A stretch of DNA of 64,000 nucleotides, taken from positions 682,001 to 746,000 of the forward strand of contig NZ_SDPQ02000003.1 of the NCBI RefSeq assembly GCF_004134905.2. Reading direction: 5' to 3'. This document shows positions 52,193 to 60,577 of this stretch, one piece after another. The number at the start of each line of letters is the position of its first letter. Position 1 is the first letter of the stretch. Made by a program: the position numbers and the translations under genes. The notes beneath the pieces were generated by a model. That model made no database searches, had not been told where the DNA came from, and worked only from the letters and a program-made list of their open reading frames with translations. The DNA comes from Aeromicrobium ginsengisoli. Lineage in GTDB: Bacteria > Actinomycetota > Actinomycetes > Propionibacteriales > Nocardioidaceae.

Positions 52193-53374
52193 TCAGTCGC
52201 GCTCCATCGGACAGGACATGCAGCGCGGACCACCCCGACCCGAGCCGAGCTCCGAGCCGCTGATCGCGACGACCTCGATGCCGTGCTCCTCGAGCCGGGC
52301 GTTGGTCTGCTCGTTGCGTTCGTATGCGACGGCGAGCCGCGGGCCGATCGCCAACGTGTTGTTGCCGTCGTCCCACTGCTCGCGCTCCGCGGTGACCGGG
52401 TCGAGCCCGGTGTCGATCTGGTGCAGCGTGTCGATGCCCATGGCCCTGGCGGCAGCGGTGAAGAACGACTGCTCGTCGTCGACCACGAGCTCGTCGCCCG
52501 CGAACGTCACGGCGTGGGCCCGCAGGTTGTCGGCCATGTTGGGATAGATCACGACGGTGTCGACGTCGACCATCGTGACGATCGTGTCGAGATGCATCGT
52601 GGCGCGCTCCTGCGCGATCGGGACGGCGAGCACGGTGTGCGCGAGCCCTCCGGTCAGCACCTGCCGGGCGAAGCGCTCGAAGCCCGCCGGGGTCGTCCGC
52701 TCACCGACGCCGACCGCGATCACGCCGGGCGCCAGCAGCAGCACGTCGCCGCCCTCGACGTGTTCGAGGTGCGGACCGTGCACGCGCGGCACGCCGGCGA
52801 ACCGGGGATGGTGCTCGTAGATCAGCCCGGTCAGCTGGGTCTCCCGCACGCGGGCCGGCATCGCCAGACTCGTCACGGCGACGTGCCCCGGCAGCCACAC
52901 GGACGAGTCGCGGGTGAACAGCAGGTTGGGCAGTGGCTCGATGAGGAAGTCCTCGGGTGGCAGCAGGCTCGTGACGATGCTGCGGAAGCTCGTGACCTCG
53001 TCGTTGCGCAGACCTGCCGTCAGCGTCAGCGCGAGGTCCTCGGGCGCGAGGTCGGTCATGACCCGGGCGATGTGCCGGCGCAGCCCGTCGCCGAGCTGGA
53101 GGCTTGCGGTCGTGCTCTCGATGATCGTCGCCCGCGCCTCCTCGACGGCCAGCGCCTCGACCAGCAGCTCGACGAGATAGAGCACCTCGACGTCGCGGTC
53201 GCGCAGCGCCTGGGCGAAGGCGTCGTGCTCGTCCTGCGCGCGGCCTAGCCACGGGATGCCGTCGAACAGCAGCTGGTCGTTGTTGCGGGGCGTCAGGCGG
53301 CCGAGCTCAGGGCCGGGCCGGTGCAGCATGACCGTACGCAGGCGACCGACTTCGCTGTCCGCTCCGAGACCCAT
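52193..53374 (-). CDS. arcA: Arginine deiminase
   Basis: A 393 aa enzyme converting arginine to citrulline and ammonia. Motifs: LLFTRDSSVW, HLEHVEGGDVLLL, MHLDTIVTMVD, and the C-terminal RGGPRCMSCP with active-site C385. No arcB, arcC or arginine/ornithine antiporter is adjacent, so it may feed citrulline elsewhere or act alone in acid or nitrogen stress. TAGGGT (minus strand) six bases before the ATG suggests a leaderless mRNA. Confidence 0.94.
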   Translation of the reverse strand: MGLGADSEVGRLRTVMLHRPGPELGRLTPRNNDQLLFDGIPWLGRAQDEHDAFAQALRDRDVEVLYLVELLVEALAVEEARATIIESTTASLQLGDGLRRHIARVMTDLAPEDLALTLTAGLRNDEVTSFRSIVTSLLPPEDFLIEPLPNLLFTRDSSVWLPGHVAVTSLAMPARVRETQLTGLIYEHHPRFAGVPRVHGPHLEHVEGGDVLLLAPGVIAVGVGERTTPAGFERFARQVLTGGLAHTVLAVPIAQERATMHLDTIVTMVDVDTVVIYPNMADNLRAHAVTFAGDELVVDDEQSFFTAAARAMGIDTLHQIDTGLDPVTAEREQWDDGNNTLAIGPRLAVAYERNEQTNARLEEHGIEVVAISGSELGSGRGGPRCMSCPMERD

Positions 53375-53487
53375 GCAGTCACCCTAGATGACGACGGCAG
53401 CAGGAAAGTCTGCCGATTCGGCTGCTTTAGCGGAAAGCCTGTTCTAGTGTCGTCGGCGAGGGACTTACGACACCTGGAGACACTCCC

Positions 53488-54753
53488 ATGAACATCCTCC
53501 ACACCCGTTCACTCCGTCGCGCCGCCGCGCTGCTGCTGACCGCCGTGTGCGTCGTCGGCGTCGCGCCGTCGAGCGCAAGGGCCGCCGACCCGGACCCGAC
53601 CGGCATCGACCTGGGCAGCCTCCTCTGCCGCATCGGGCTCGGCTCGATGGTCAACACGGCGCCGCCGACGATCTCCGGCACCGTCAAGGTCGCCTCGACG
53701 CTGACCGCGAGCCCGGGCACCTGGTCCCCGACGGGTGCGACATACACGTATCAGTGGCTGGCCGACGGGGCGCCCGTCACGGAGGCCACGGCCTCGCCGA
53801 CCTACGTGGTGCCGGGTGGCGCCGTCGGCAAGAAGCTCTCGGTCAAGGTGACGGCGTACAAGTGCATGAAGAACCCGGGTGCCGCCACGAGCGCGCAGAC
53901 GGTCGCCGTGCCGGCGCTGACCAACCTCGGCTACGCCGTCCCGACCATCACCGGCACGCCCAAGGTCGGCCAGACGCTGACCGCCAACGAAGGCGCCTGG
54001 ACTCCTGACGGCATCACGTTCACCTACAAGTGGCTTGCTGAGGGCACCGCGATCGCCGGGGCGACCGCCAAGACGTACGTCCCGACGGCGGCCGAGGTCG
54101 GCAAGCGCATCCAGGTGACGGTCTCCGGCTCCAAGGCCGGCTACCTCACGACGTTCGTCACCAGCCAGGCCACGGCAGCGGTCGTGCCGGCGGTGGCTGT
54201 GCCGGTCGCCAACACGGTGGCCCCGACGATCAGCGGTACGCCCAAGGTCGGGCAGACACTGACGGTCAGCCCCGGCACCTGGACGCCGACCGGCGTGACG
54301 TTCACCTATCAGTGGCTCGCTGACGGCGTTGCCATCACGGGTGCCACGGGCACGTCGTTCACGCCGGGCACGTCGCGCGCCGGAACGAAGCTCTCGGTCG
54401 CGGTGACCGGCTCCAAGACCGGCTACGCGTCGGCGACGGTCACGACCGCCCAGACCGCTCCGCTCGCCCAGCTCGACCAGCTGGGCTACGCCACGCCGAC
54501 GATCACCGGCACGGCGAAGGTCGGCCAGACGCTGACCGCCAACGAGGGCGCCTGGACGCCGGACGGCATCACGTTCACCTACCAGTGGTACTCCGAGGGC
54601 GTCCTTGTCGCCGGAGCCACCGCGAAGACGTACGTGCCGACCGCGGCTGACCTGAACAAGCGGATCCAGGTCCGCGTCACCGGAGCCAAGACCGGCTACC
54701 TCACGACGTTCGCCACGAGCGCGCCGACGGTGAGAGTCGTCGCGGCGGGCTGA
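53488..54753 (+). CDS. Secreted protein with four Ig-like repeats
   Basis: A 421 aa protein with a signal peptide (about 1-32, ending SARA). Four repeats of about 90 residues follow, each with the pattern PTISGTxKVGxTLTAxxGxWTPDG, TYxWLADG, and a closing GKRIQVTVTGxKxGY. Repeats 2 and 4 are nearly identical, including at DNA level, implying recent duplication. No membrane anchor or sorting signal. Probably a cell-surface or secreted adhesion-type protein; function unknown. GGAGA precedes the ATG. Confidence 0.85.
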   Translation: MNILHTRSLRRAAALLLTAVCVVGVAPSSARAADPDPTGIDLGSLLCRIGLGSMVNTAPPTISGTVKVASTLTASPGTWSPTGATYTYQWLADGAPVTEATASPTYVVPGGAVGKKLSVKVTAYKCMKNPGAATSAQTVAVPALTNLGYAVPTITGTPKVGQTLTANEGAWTPDGITFTYKWLAEGTAIAGATAKTYVPTAAEVGKRIQVTVSGSKAGYLTTFVTSQATAAVVPAVAVPVANTVAPTISGTPKVGQTLTVSPGTWTPTGVTFTYQWLADGVAITGATGTSFTPGTSRAGTKLSVAVTGSKTGYASATVTTAQTAPLAQLDQLGYATPTITGTAKVGQTLTANEGAWTPDGITFTYQWYSEGVLVAGATAKTYVPTAADLNKRIQVRVTGAKTGYLTTFATSAPTVRVVAAG

Positions 54754-54830
54754 CGTCGGCCCGATTCTGTGTCGAGCGACGCACCCTGTTTTTTAACGAT
54801 CGCGGCCCTCTCGGGCATACGCTCGTCCGT

Positions 54831-55541
54831 GTGGATTGGAACGACTACGACGCTGCGCTCTTCGACCTCGACGGCGTGATCACGCCGACGGCCGAAGTGC
54901 ACATGCGCGCCTGGGCCCAGATGTTCGGCGACTTCCTCAAGGAGCGAGGAATCGAGGAGCCGTACACCGATGACGACTACTACACGTACGTCGACGGCAA
55001 GCCGCGCTACGAGGGCGTCCGGTCGTTCCTCGCGAGCCGCGGGATCGAGCTGCCCGAGGGCGATCCCGGCGATGCGCCGTCGTCGTTGTCGGTCGCCGGT
55101 CTCGGCAACCGCAAGAACGTCGACTTCGAGCAGATCCTGGAGACCGACGGCGTCGAGCCCTATCCCGGCTCGGTGGCGCTCGTGGACGCCCTCGTCGAGC
55201 GCGGCACCAAGATGGCGATCGTGTCGAGCTCGCGCAACGCCAAGCCCGTGCTGCGCGCCGCCAAGATGATCGACTTCTTCCCCGTGATCGTCGACGGTGC
55301 GGTGGCGGGTGAGCGTGGGCTGGCCGGCAAGCCGCAGCCTGACACGTTCCTCGACGCCGCCGAGCAGCTCGGCGTGCCCAAGGAGCGGGCCGTCGTGTTC
55401 GAGGACGCGCTGTCCGGCGTCGCGGCCGGGCACGCCGGTGACTTCGGCCTCGTGGTCGGCGTCGACCGCGGTGTCGGTGCCGACAAGCTGTTGGAGAACG
55501 GCGCGGATGTGGTCGTCAAGGATCTCAAGGAACTCGCATGA
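54831..55541 (+). CDS. HAD family beta-phosphoglucomutase-like hydrolase
   Basis: A 236 aa HAD phosphatase/mutase. Nucleophile motif FDLDGVI with D12 and D14, helical cap (about 18-95), motif II VSSSRN, motif III GKPQPD and motif IV FEDALSGV. Paired with a GH65 phosphorylase it should interconvert beta-glucose-1-phosphate and glucose-6-phosphate. The GTG start has TACGCT seven bases upstream (leaderless). Its stop overlaps the GH65 start (ATGA). The same gene pair exists in mycobacteria (Rv3400/Rv3401). Confidence 0.9.
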   Translation: MDWNDYDAALFDLDGVITPTAEVHMRAWAQMFGDFLKERGIEEPYTDDDYYTYVDGKPRYEGVRSFLASRGIELPEGDPGDAPSSLSVAGLGNRKNVDFEQILETDGVEPYPGSVALVDALVERGTKMAIVSSSRNAKPVLRAAKMIDFFPVIVDGAVAGERGLAGKPQPDTFLDAAEQLGVPKERAVVFEDALSGVAAGHAGDFGLVVGVDRGVGADKLLENGADVVVKDLKELA

Positions 55542-58024
55542 CCGGACCTTCGCACGTCGCGCCCCAGATCCACGACTTCCTCGACCGCTCGCGCTATCCC
55601 GTCGACGAGTGGGCGCTGATCGAGAAGAGCATCAACAGCCAGGACCTCGGCACGACCGAGACGCTGTTCTCGGTCGGCAACGGCTACCTCGGCCTGCGTG
55701 GCAACGTCGACGAGGGTCGCGACTCGTTCTCGCACGGCACCTACATCAACGGGTTCCACGAGACGTGGCCGATCCAGCACGCCGAGGAGGCCTTCGGCTT
55801 CGCGCGCGTGGGCCAGACGATCGTCAACGCGCCCGACGCCAAGGTCATCCGTCTGTATGTCGACGACGAGCCACTGCTGCTGCAGATCGCCGACCTCATG
55901 GAGTACGAGCGCCGCCTCGACTTCCGCTCCGGCGTGATGTCGCGCGAGATCCTGTGGCGTACGCCCGGCGGCAAGCGGGTCCAGATCCGCTCGCGCCGCA
56001 TGGTGTCGTTCACGCAGAGGCACCTTGCGATCATGACGTTCGAGGTCACGATGCTCGACGACTACGCCCCCGTGGCGATCTCGTCGCAGATCCTCAACCG
56101 GCAGGACGGCGAGGACGAGTACCACGTGCGCGCCAAGTCGATGGGCGAAGGTGTCGACCCGCGCAAGGCCAGCAGCATGCGCCACCGCGTCCTGCTGCCG
56201 CAGAGCAACTGGGGCAACGTCGCCGACGGCCGCGTCGCGCTGGGTTACCAGTGCGCCGAGAGCGGCATGACGATCGCCGTCGCGGCGGACCACCGGCTCG
56301 AGACCGCCAACAACTACACCAAGCGCATCCAGACCGACGACGACCTCGCCAAGATGACGTATCGCATCGATGCCGAGCCGGGCCAGCCGATCACGCTGGT
56401 CAAGATGGTCAGCTATCACACGTCCCGTGGTGTGCCGTCCCGTGAGCTGCTCGATCGCTGCACCCGCACGCTCGACCGCGCCCAGGACGAGGGTCTCGAC
56501 AACCAGCTCGCCGACCAGCGCCAGTGGCTCGACGACTTCTGGGAGCGCTCGGACGTCGAGGTCCCGGGCCAGCCCGAGGTGCAGCAGGCCGTGCGCTGGA
56601 ACCTCTTCCAGATCGCGCAGGCGTCGGCCCGCGCCGAGGGCACCGGCATCCCCGCCAAGGGTGTGACGGGTTCGGGTTACGGCGGACACTACTTCTGGGA
56701 CACCGAGGTCTATGTCCTGCCGTTCCTGACCTACACGACACCGCGCGCGGCCCGCAACGCGCTGCGTTTCCGCTACACGCTGCTCGACGCGGCCCGCAAC
56801 CGGGCGAAGCAGCTCGCGCAGCACGGTGCGCTGTTCCCGTGGCGGACGATCAACGGCGAGGAGGCCTCGGCCTACTACGCCGCCGGCACCGCGCAGTATC
56901 ACATCGACGCCGACATCTCGTACGCCTTGAGCCAGTATCTTGCGGCGACCGGTGACCTCGACTTCCTGACTCGCGAGGGCATCGACGTGCTCGTCGAGAC
57001 GGCCCGCATGTGGGTCGACCTCGGCTTCTGGCGCAACGAGGAGGACGGCACGTTCCACATCCATGGCGTGACCGGACCCGACGAGTACACGACGGTCGTC
57101 AACGACAACCTCTTCACGAACGTCATGGCGCGGTTCAACCTGCGCCGCGCCGCGGAAGCCGTACGTGAGCTGGCGATCCGCGACGGTCGCCAGTACGACC
57201 GCGTCGTCAAGCGACTCGAGCTCGACGAGCGCGAGGTCGCCGACTGGGAGCGGGCTGCCAGCGACATGGCGATCCCGTACGACGAGCACCTCGGCGTGCA
57301 CCCGCAGGACCAGCACTTCCTGGAGCGTGAGGTGTGGGACCTGGCCAACACGCCGATGGACAAGCGTCCGCTGCTGCTGCACTATCACCCACTCGTGATC
57401 TACCGGTTCCAGGTGCTCAAGCAGGCGGACGTCGTCCTGGCGCTGTTCCTGCAGGGCGACCAGTTCGATCCCGAGGAGAAGCGCGCCGACTTCGAGTACT
57501 ACGACCCGATCACGACAGGCGACTCGACGTTGTCGGCGGTCGTGCAGTCGATCATCGCGGCCGAGGTCGGCTATCACGACCTGGCCCTGCGCTACTTCCT
57601 GTCAGCGCTGTTCGTCGACCTCGCCGACCGGCACCACAACACCTCCGACGGCGTGCACGTGGCGTCGACGGGCGGTGTGTGGAGCGCGCTGGTCAACGGG
57701 TTCGGCGGCTTCCGCGACTACCAGGGCGTGTTCACCCTCGACCCGCGGTTGCCCGAGTCGTGGGACTCGCTGATCTTCCGCGTCACGCTGCGCGGCACCC
57801 GCGTACGAGTCACGGTGCTGCCGGACCGCGTGGACCTCTGCGTCGAGGAGGGCAAGGAGGCAACGGTCGCGATCCGCGGGCACGAGGTCACGGTGCTGCC
57901 CGGCGATCCGGTGTCGGTGCCGCTCGACGGTCAGGGCCCCCGCATCGAGGGCGAGCCGTCGCCGGTGCCCGGTCGCCGGCGCGCCGATGGCACGATCATC
58001 TCCGCGATCGTCCCCGGGACGTGA
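55538..58024 (+). CDS. Glycoside hydrolase family 65 disaccharide phosphorylase
   Basis: An 828 aa protein with the GH65 layout: N-terminal super-beta-sandwich (about 15-290; ETLFSVGNGYLGLRGNVDEG region), helical linker, and the (alpha/alpha)6 barrel (about 340-720) with catalytic E516 in HGVTGPDEYT and the downstream RWxTINGEEASAYY type segment. Phosphorolysis of maltose, trehalose or kojibiose releases beta-glucose-1-phosphate for the coupled mutase. The specificity cannot be read from sequence. ATGA overlap with the mutase gene. Confidence 0.93.
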   Translation: MTGPSHVAPQIHDFLDRSRYPVDEWALIEKSINSQDLGTTETLFSVGNGYLGLRGNVDEGRDSFSHGTYINGFHETWPIQHAEEAFGFARVGQTIVNAPDAKVIRLYVDDEPLLLQIADLMEYERRLDFRSGVMSREILWRTPGGKRVQIRSRRMVSFTQRHLAIMTFEVTMLDDYAPVAISSQILNRQDGEDEYHVRAKSMGEGVDPRKASSMRHRVLLPQSNWGNVADGRVALGYQCAESGMTIAVAADHRLETANNYTKRIQTDDDLAKMTYRIDAEPGQPITLVKMVSYHTSRGVPSRELLDRCTRTLDRAQDEGLDNQLADQRQWLDDFWERSDVEVPGQPEVQQAVRWNLFQIAQASARAEGTGIPAKGVTGSGYGGHYFWDTEVYVLPFLTYTTPRAARNALRFRYTLLDAARNRAKQLAQHGALFPWRTINGEEASAYYAAGTAQYHIDADISYALSQYLAATGDLDFLTREGIDVLVETARMWVDLGFWRNEEDGTFHIHGVTGPDEYTTVVNDNLFTNVMARFNLRRAAEAVRELAIRDGRQYDRVVKRLELDEREVADWERAASDMAIPYDEHLGVHPQDQHFLEREVWDLANTPMDKRPLLLHYHPLVIYRFQVLKQADVVLALFLQGDQFDPEEKRADFEYYDPITTGDSTLSAVVQSIIAAEVGYHDLALRYFLSALFVDLADRHHNTSDGVHVASTGGVWSALVNGFGGFRDYQGVFTLDPRLPESWDSLIFRVTLRGTRVRVTVLPDRVDLCVEEGKEATVAIRGHEVTVLPGDPVSVPLDGQGPRIEGEPSPVPGRRRADGTIISAIVPGT

Positions 58025-58141
58025 CGGCGAGGATCAGGTCGTCTGGTCCTTTCGAGTCATAAATTCGCTGTTCGAACGTCTCATGAGGGCAAACGACCTA
58101 CCCTGAAATCGGGAGTCGAAGCGTATCGAGAGGCAGACGCA

Positions 58142-58531
58142 GTGATCACCGTGATGTGGAAGACCGCCGAGGGCGAGACCGGTGAGGTCATGCTCGACGG
58201 CGACGCCAAATGGACGTTCGGACGTACCGGTGGGGTCGAGGACCTGACCGTGGCGGTCGACAACCCCGCCGTCAGTCGTACGGCCTTGGTGATCCGCGAC
58301 GCGGGTCCGGGTCCGGTCGTGTTCCGGGGACAGATCGACAACGGCGCCAAGGTCGCGCTCGTGAGCGTCATCGGCTCGATCACGTGGCTCGACGAGGGTA
58401 CCGCCGGCAACCTGACCGCCGAGGAGAACCGGGTCGAGTTCTCGATCAACGACGAGGTGCTGCTGACGATCGACGTCGAGTTCGAGCAGCGCGGCAGCGT
58501 CATCGAGCGGCAGCAGTCCACCGACGCCTGA
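58142..58531 (+). CDS. Small FHA-like domain protein
   Basis: A 129 aa protein whose centre (WTFGRTGGVEDLTVAVDNPAVSR) resembles the FHA GR...SR core, followed by beta strands. No signal peptide or membrane span. If it is a true FHA domain it could bind phosphothreonine from PknB signalling; the NG motif is not clear, so this is tentative. The GTG at 58142 has GAGAGG nine bases upstream. A TACCCT at 58099-58104 may belong to its promoter. Confidence 0.6.
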   Translation: MITVMWKTAEGETGEVMLDGDAKWTFGRTGGVEDLTVAVDNPAVSRTALVIRDAGPGPVVFRGQIDNGAKVALVSVIGSITWLDEGTAGNLTAEENRVEFSINDEVLLTIDVEFEQRGSVIERQQSTDA

Positions 58532-58574
58532 CACCCTTGAGCCGGTCTCAACGACGCTCGCTACGCTCGATCGC

Positions 58575-59582
58575 ATGTCGTTCGTCTCCGGGCTGCCCAA
58601 GGCAGAGCTCCACGTCCACCACGTCGGTTCCGCATCGATGCGCACTGTCGCCGAGCTGGCCGAGCGCCATGCCGGCACCACGACGGTGCCGACGGATCCC
58701 GAGGCGCTCGCGAAGTTCTTCACGTTCACCGATTTCGCCCACTTCATCGAGGTCTATCTGTCGGTCGTCGACCTGCTGCGTGCGCCCGAGGATCTCTGGA
58801 CGCTGACCTACGACGTCGCCCGCGACCTGGCTGCGCAGAACGTCCGCTACGTCGAGCTGACGTGCACGCCCTACACGTCGATCGCGGTCGGCATCAGCGC
58901 GGAGGCGTACTGCGAGGCGCTGGAGGATGCGCGCCGCCGGGCCGAGGCCGACTTCGACCTCACGATGCGCTGGTGCTTCGACATCCCCGGCGAGTCCGGA
59001 CTGCCCTCGGCTGAGGTCACGCTCGACACCGCACTCCGCCTCCAGCCCGCCGGCCTGGTCAGCTTCGGCCTCGGTGGACCCGAGATCGGGGTGACCCGCG
59101 AGCAGTTCGGGCCCTACTTCCAGCAGGCCATCGCCGCCGGTCTGCACAGCGTCCCGCACGCCGGCGAGTCGACCGGGCCGGAGACGATCTGGGACTCGAT
59201 CAACCACCTCGGCGCCGAGCGCATCGGACACGGCATCGCCGCCGCACAGGACCCCGTCCTCATGGCCCACCTCGCCGAGCACGACATCACGCTCGAGGTC
59301 TGCCCGACGTCCAACGTCTGCACGCGGTCCGTGCCGTCGATGGAGGAGCACCCGCTCCCCACCCTCGTCGCCGCGGGCGTACCGGTCACGATCAACTCCG
59401 ACGACCCGCCGATGTTCTCCACGACACTCAACCACGAGTACGAGGTCGCTGCGGAGCTGCTCGGCCTCGACAACGCCGGCATCGCCGATCTCGCCCGTGC
59501 CTCCGTACGTTCGTCGTTCGCCGACGACGCGACCAAGGCCGCGATCCTCGCCGAGATCGACACGTACACCGCCACCGCCTGA
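58575..59582 (+). CDS. Adenosine deaminase-like enzyme
   Basis: A 335 aa metal-dependent deaminase: metal HxH in KAELHVHHVGSAS, SFGLGGPEIG, HAGESTGPE and SDDPPMFST. These are the ADA family sites, but the start motif is HVHH rather than the usual HLHLEG. In some actinobacteria such proteins are thought to act on aminodeoxyfutalosine instead of adenosine. No menaquinone genes are nearby, so the substrate is left open. TACGCT seven bases before the ATG suggests a leaderless mRNA. Confidence 0.87.
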   Translation: MSFVSGLPKAELHVHHVGSASMRTVAELAERHAGTTTVPTDPEALAKFFTFTDFAHFIEVYLSVVDLLRAPEDLWTLTYDVARDLAAQNVRYVELTCTPYTSIAVGISAEAYCEALEDARRRAEADFDLTMRWCFDIPGESGLPSAEVTLDTALRLQPAGLVSFGLGGPEIGVTREQFGPYFQQAIAAGLHSVPHAGESTGPETIWDSINHLGAERIGHGIAAAQDPVLMAHLAEHDITLEVCPTSNVCTRSVPSMEEHPLPTLVAAGVPVTINSDDPPMFSTTLNHEYEVAAELLGLDNAGIADLARASVRSSFADDATKAAILAEIDTYTATA

Positions 59583-59709
59583 CCCTGCGGCCTCACGCCG
59601 CCCCCTCGCCGCAGTTTTTGGGCAGTTCTGCACTGATCGCCGATCCGGATCCGTACTCAACCGCCCGCAAACTGGGGGCGTTGCAGGGCTTGACGGGTGT
59701 ATCACCACC

Positions 59710-59725
59710 TGGTTATCTATAACCA
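59710..59725. promoter_or_regulatory. ArsR operator TGGTTAT-CT-ATAACCA
   Basis: A perfect 16-base palindrome 24 bases before the ArsR start, with another GGTTAT half-site at 59745-59750 over the start. TTGACG (59690-59695) and TTATCT (59713-59718), 17 bases apart, look like the promoter, so the operator covers the -10. It implies autoregulation. Confidence 0.75.
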
Positions 59726-59748
59726 GCAAGTTACATAAAGGAATGGTT

Positions 59749-60069
59749 ATGAGTGACGATCAGCTCGACCTCGTGTTCGGTGCACTGGCCGATCGCACGC
59801 GTCGTGCCATCCTGGCCCGGCTCGCGCGGGAGGACGCCAACGTGGGTGACCTCACGGCGTTGTTCACGATGTCGCAGCCGGCCATCTCCAAGCACCTCAA
59901 GGTGCTCGAGCAGGCCGGACTGATCTCGCGCAACCGGCAGGGGACCATGCGCCTCAGCCACCTCGAGGCCGAGCCCCTGAAGGACGCCACCGGATGGCTC
60001 GCGGACTACCGGGAGTACTGGACCGAGAGCTACGCGCGACTCGACGAGCTGCTCGAGTCACTCGACTGA
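59749..60069 (+). CDS. ArsR family regulator
   Basis: A 106 aa winged-helix repressor: LVFGALADRTRRAILARL, TMSQPAISKHLKVLEQAGLI (recognition helix) and a C-terminal EYWTESYARLDELLESL. This subgroup usually sits beside an SRPBCC (AHSA1) gene, as here. It lacks a metal-binding CxC pattern, so it is not a classic metal sensor. The ATG at 59749 has AAAGGA seven bases upstream. The palindrome at 59710-59725 is its probable operator. Confidence 0.92.
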   Translation: MSDDQLDLVFGALADRTRRAILARLAREDANVGDLTALFTMSQPAISKHLKVLEQAGLISRNRQGTMRLSHLEAEPLKDATGWLADYREYWTESYARLDELLESLD

Positions 60070-60091
60070 CCACGCACCCAAGGAGAACATC

Positions 60092-60577
60092 ATGAACGTC
60101 ACCGACACGCTGGTCATCGAGACCCCGGGCACCCACGCGATCACGATCTCGCGCGAGTTCGACGCCCCGGTCGACAAGGTCTTCCGAGCCATGACCGAGC
60201 CCGAGCTCATCGCGCGCTGGATGGGTCCGAGGTACCTCACCAACACCGAGATGACCCACGATCCGCGTCACGGCGGCACCTGGTCGCTCGTCCAGCGGGA
60301 CCCGGACGGCAACGAGTACGCGTTCCGCGGCGTGATTCACGGCGAGCCGACGCCCGAGCTGTCGATGCGTACGTTCGAGTGGCTCGGCATGCCCGGTCAC
60401 GTCTCGCTCGAGACCCTGCGCCTCGTCGACCTCGGCGACGGCCGCACCCGTGCCGACAGCGTCTCGGTGTTCACCTCGACCGAGGACCGCGACGGCATGG
60501 CGGCCAACATGACATCCGGCGTCGTCGAAGGCTACGAACGCCTCGACGAGATCCTGGCCGACCTCAGCGGTACGTGA
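60092..60577 (+). CDS. SRPBCC (AHSA1-like) family protein
   Basis: A 161 aa START-like protein: ITISREFDAPVDKVFRAMTEPELIARWMGP at the N-terminus region (split over 18-47), then GGTWSLVQRDPDGNEYAFRG. The fold holds hydrophobic ligands; the role is unknown. AAGGAG precedes the ATG. It follows the ArsR gene by 22 bases and is co-transcribed under the same operator. Its end overlaps the convergent surface-protein gene by 14 bases. Confidence 0.9.
   Translation: MNVTDTLVIETPGTHAITISREFDAPVDKVFRAMTEPELIARWMGPRYLTNTEMTHDPRHGGTWSLVQRDPDGNEYAFRGVIHGEPTPELSMRTFEWLGMPGHVSLETLRLVDLGDGRTRADSVSVFTSTEDRDGMAANMTSGVVEGYERLDEILADLSGT

Noticed and set aside
53691..54740. Regular repeats as a possible CRISPR array
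   Set aside because: Repeats are about 270 bases, in frame and coding for Ig-like modules; no short direct repeats with unique spacers are present.
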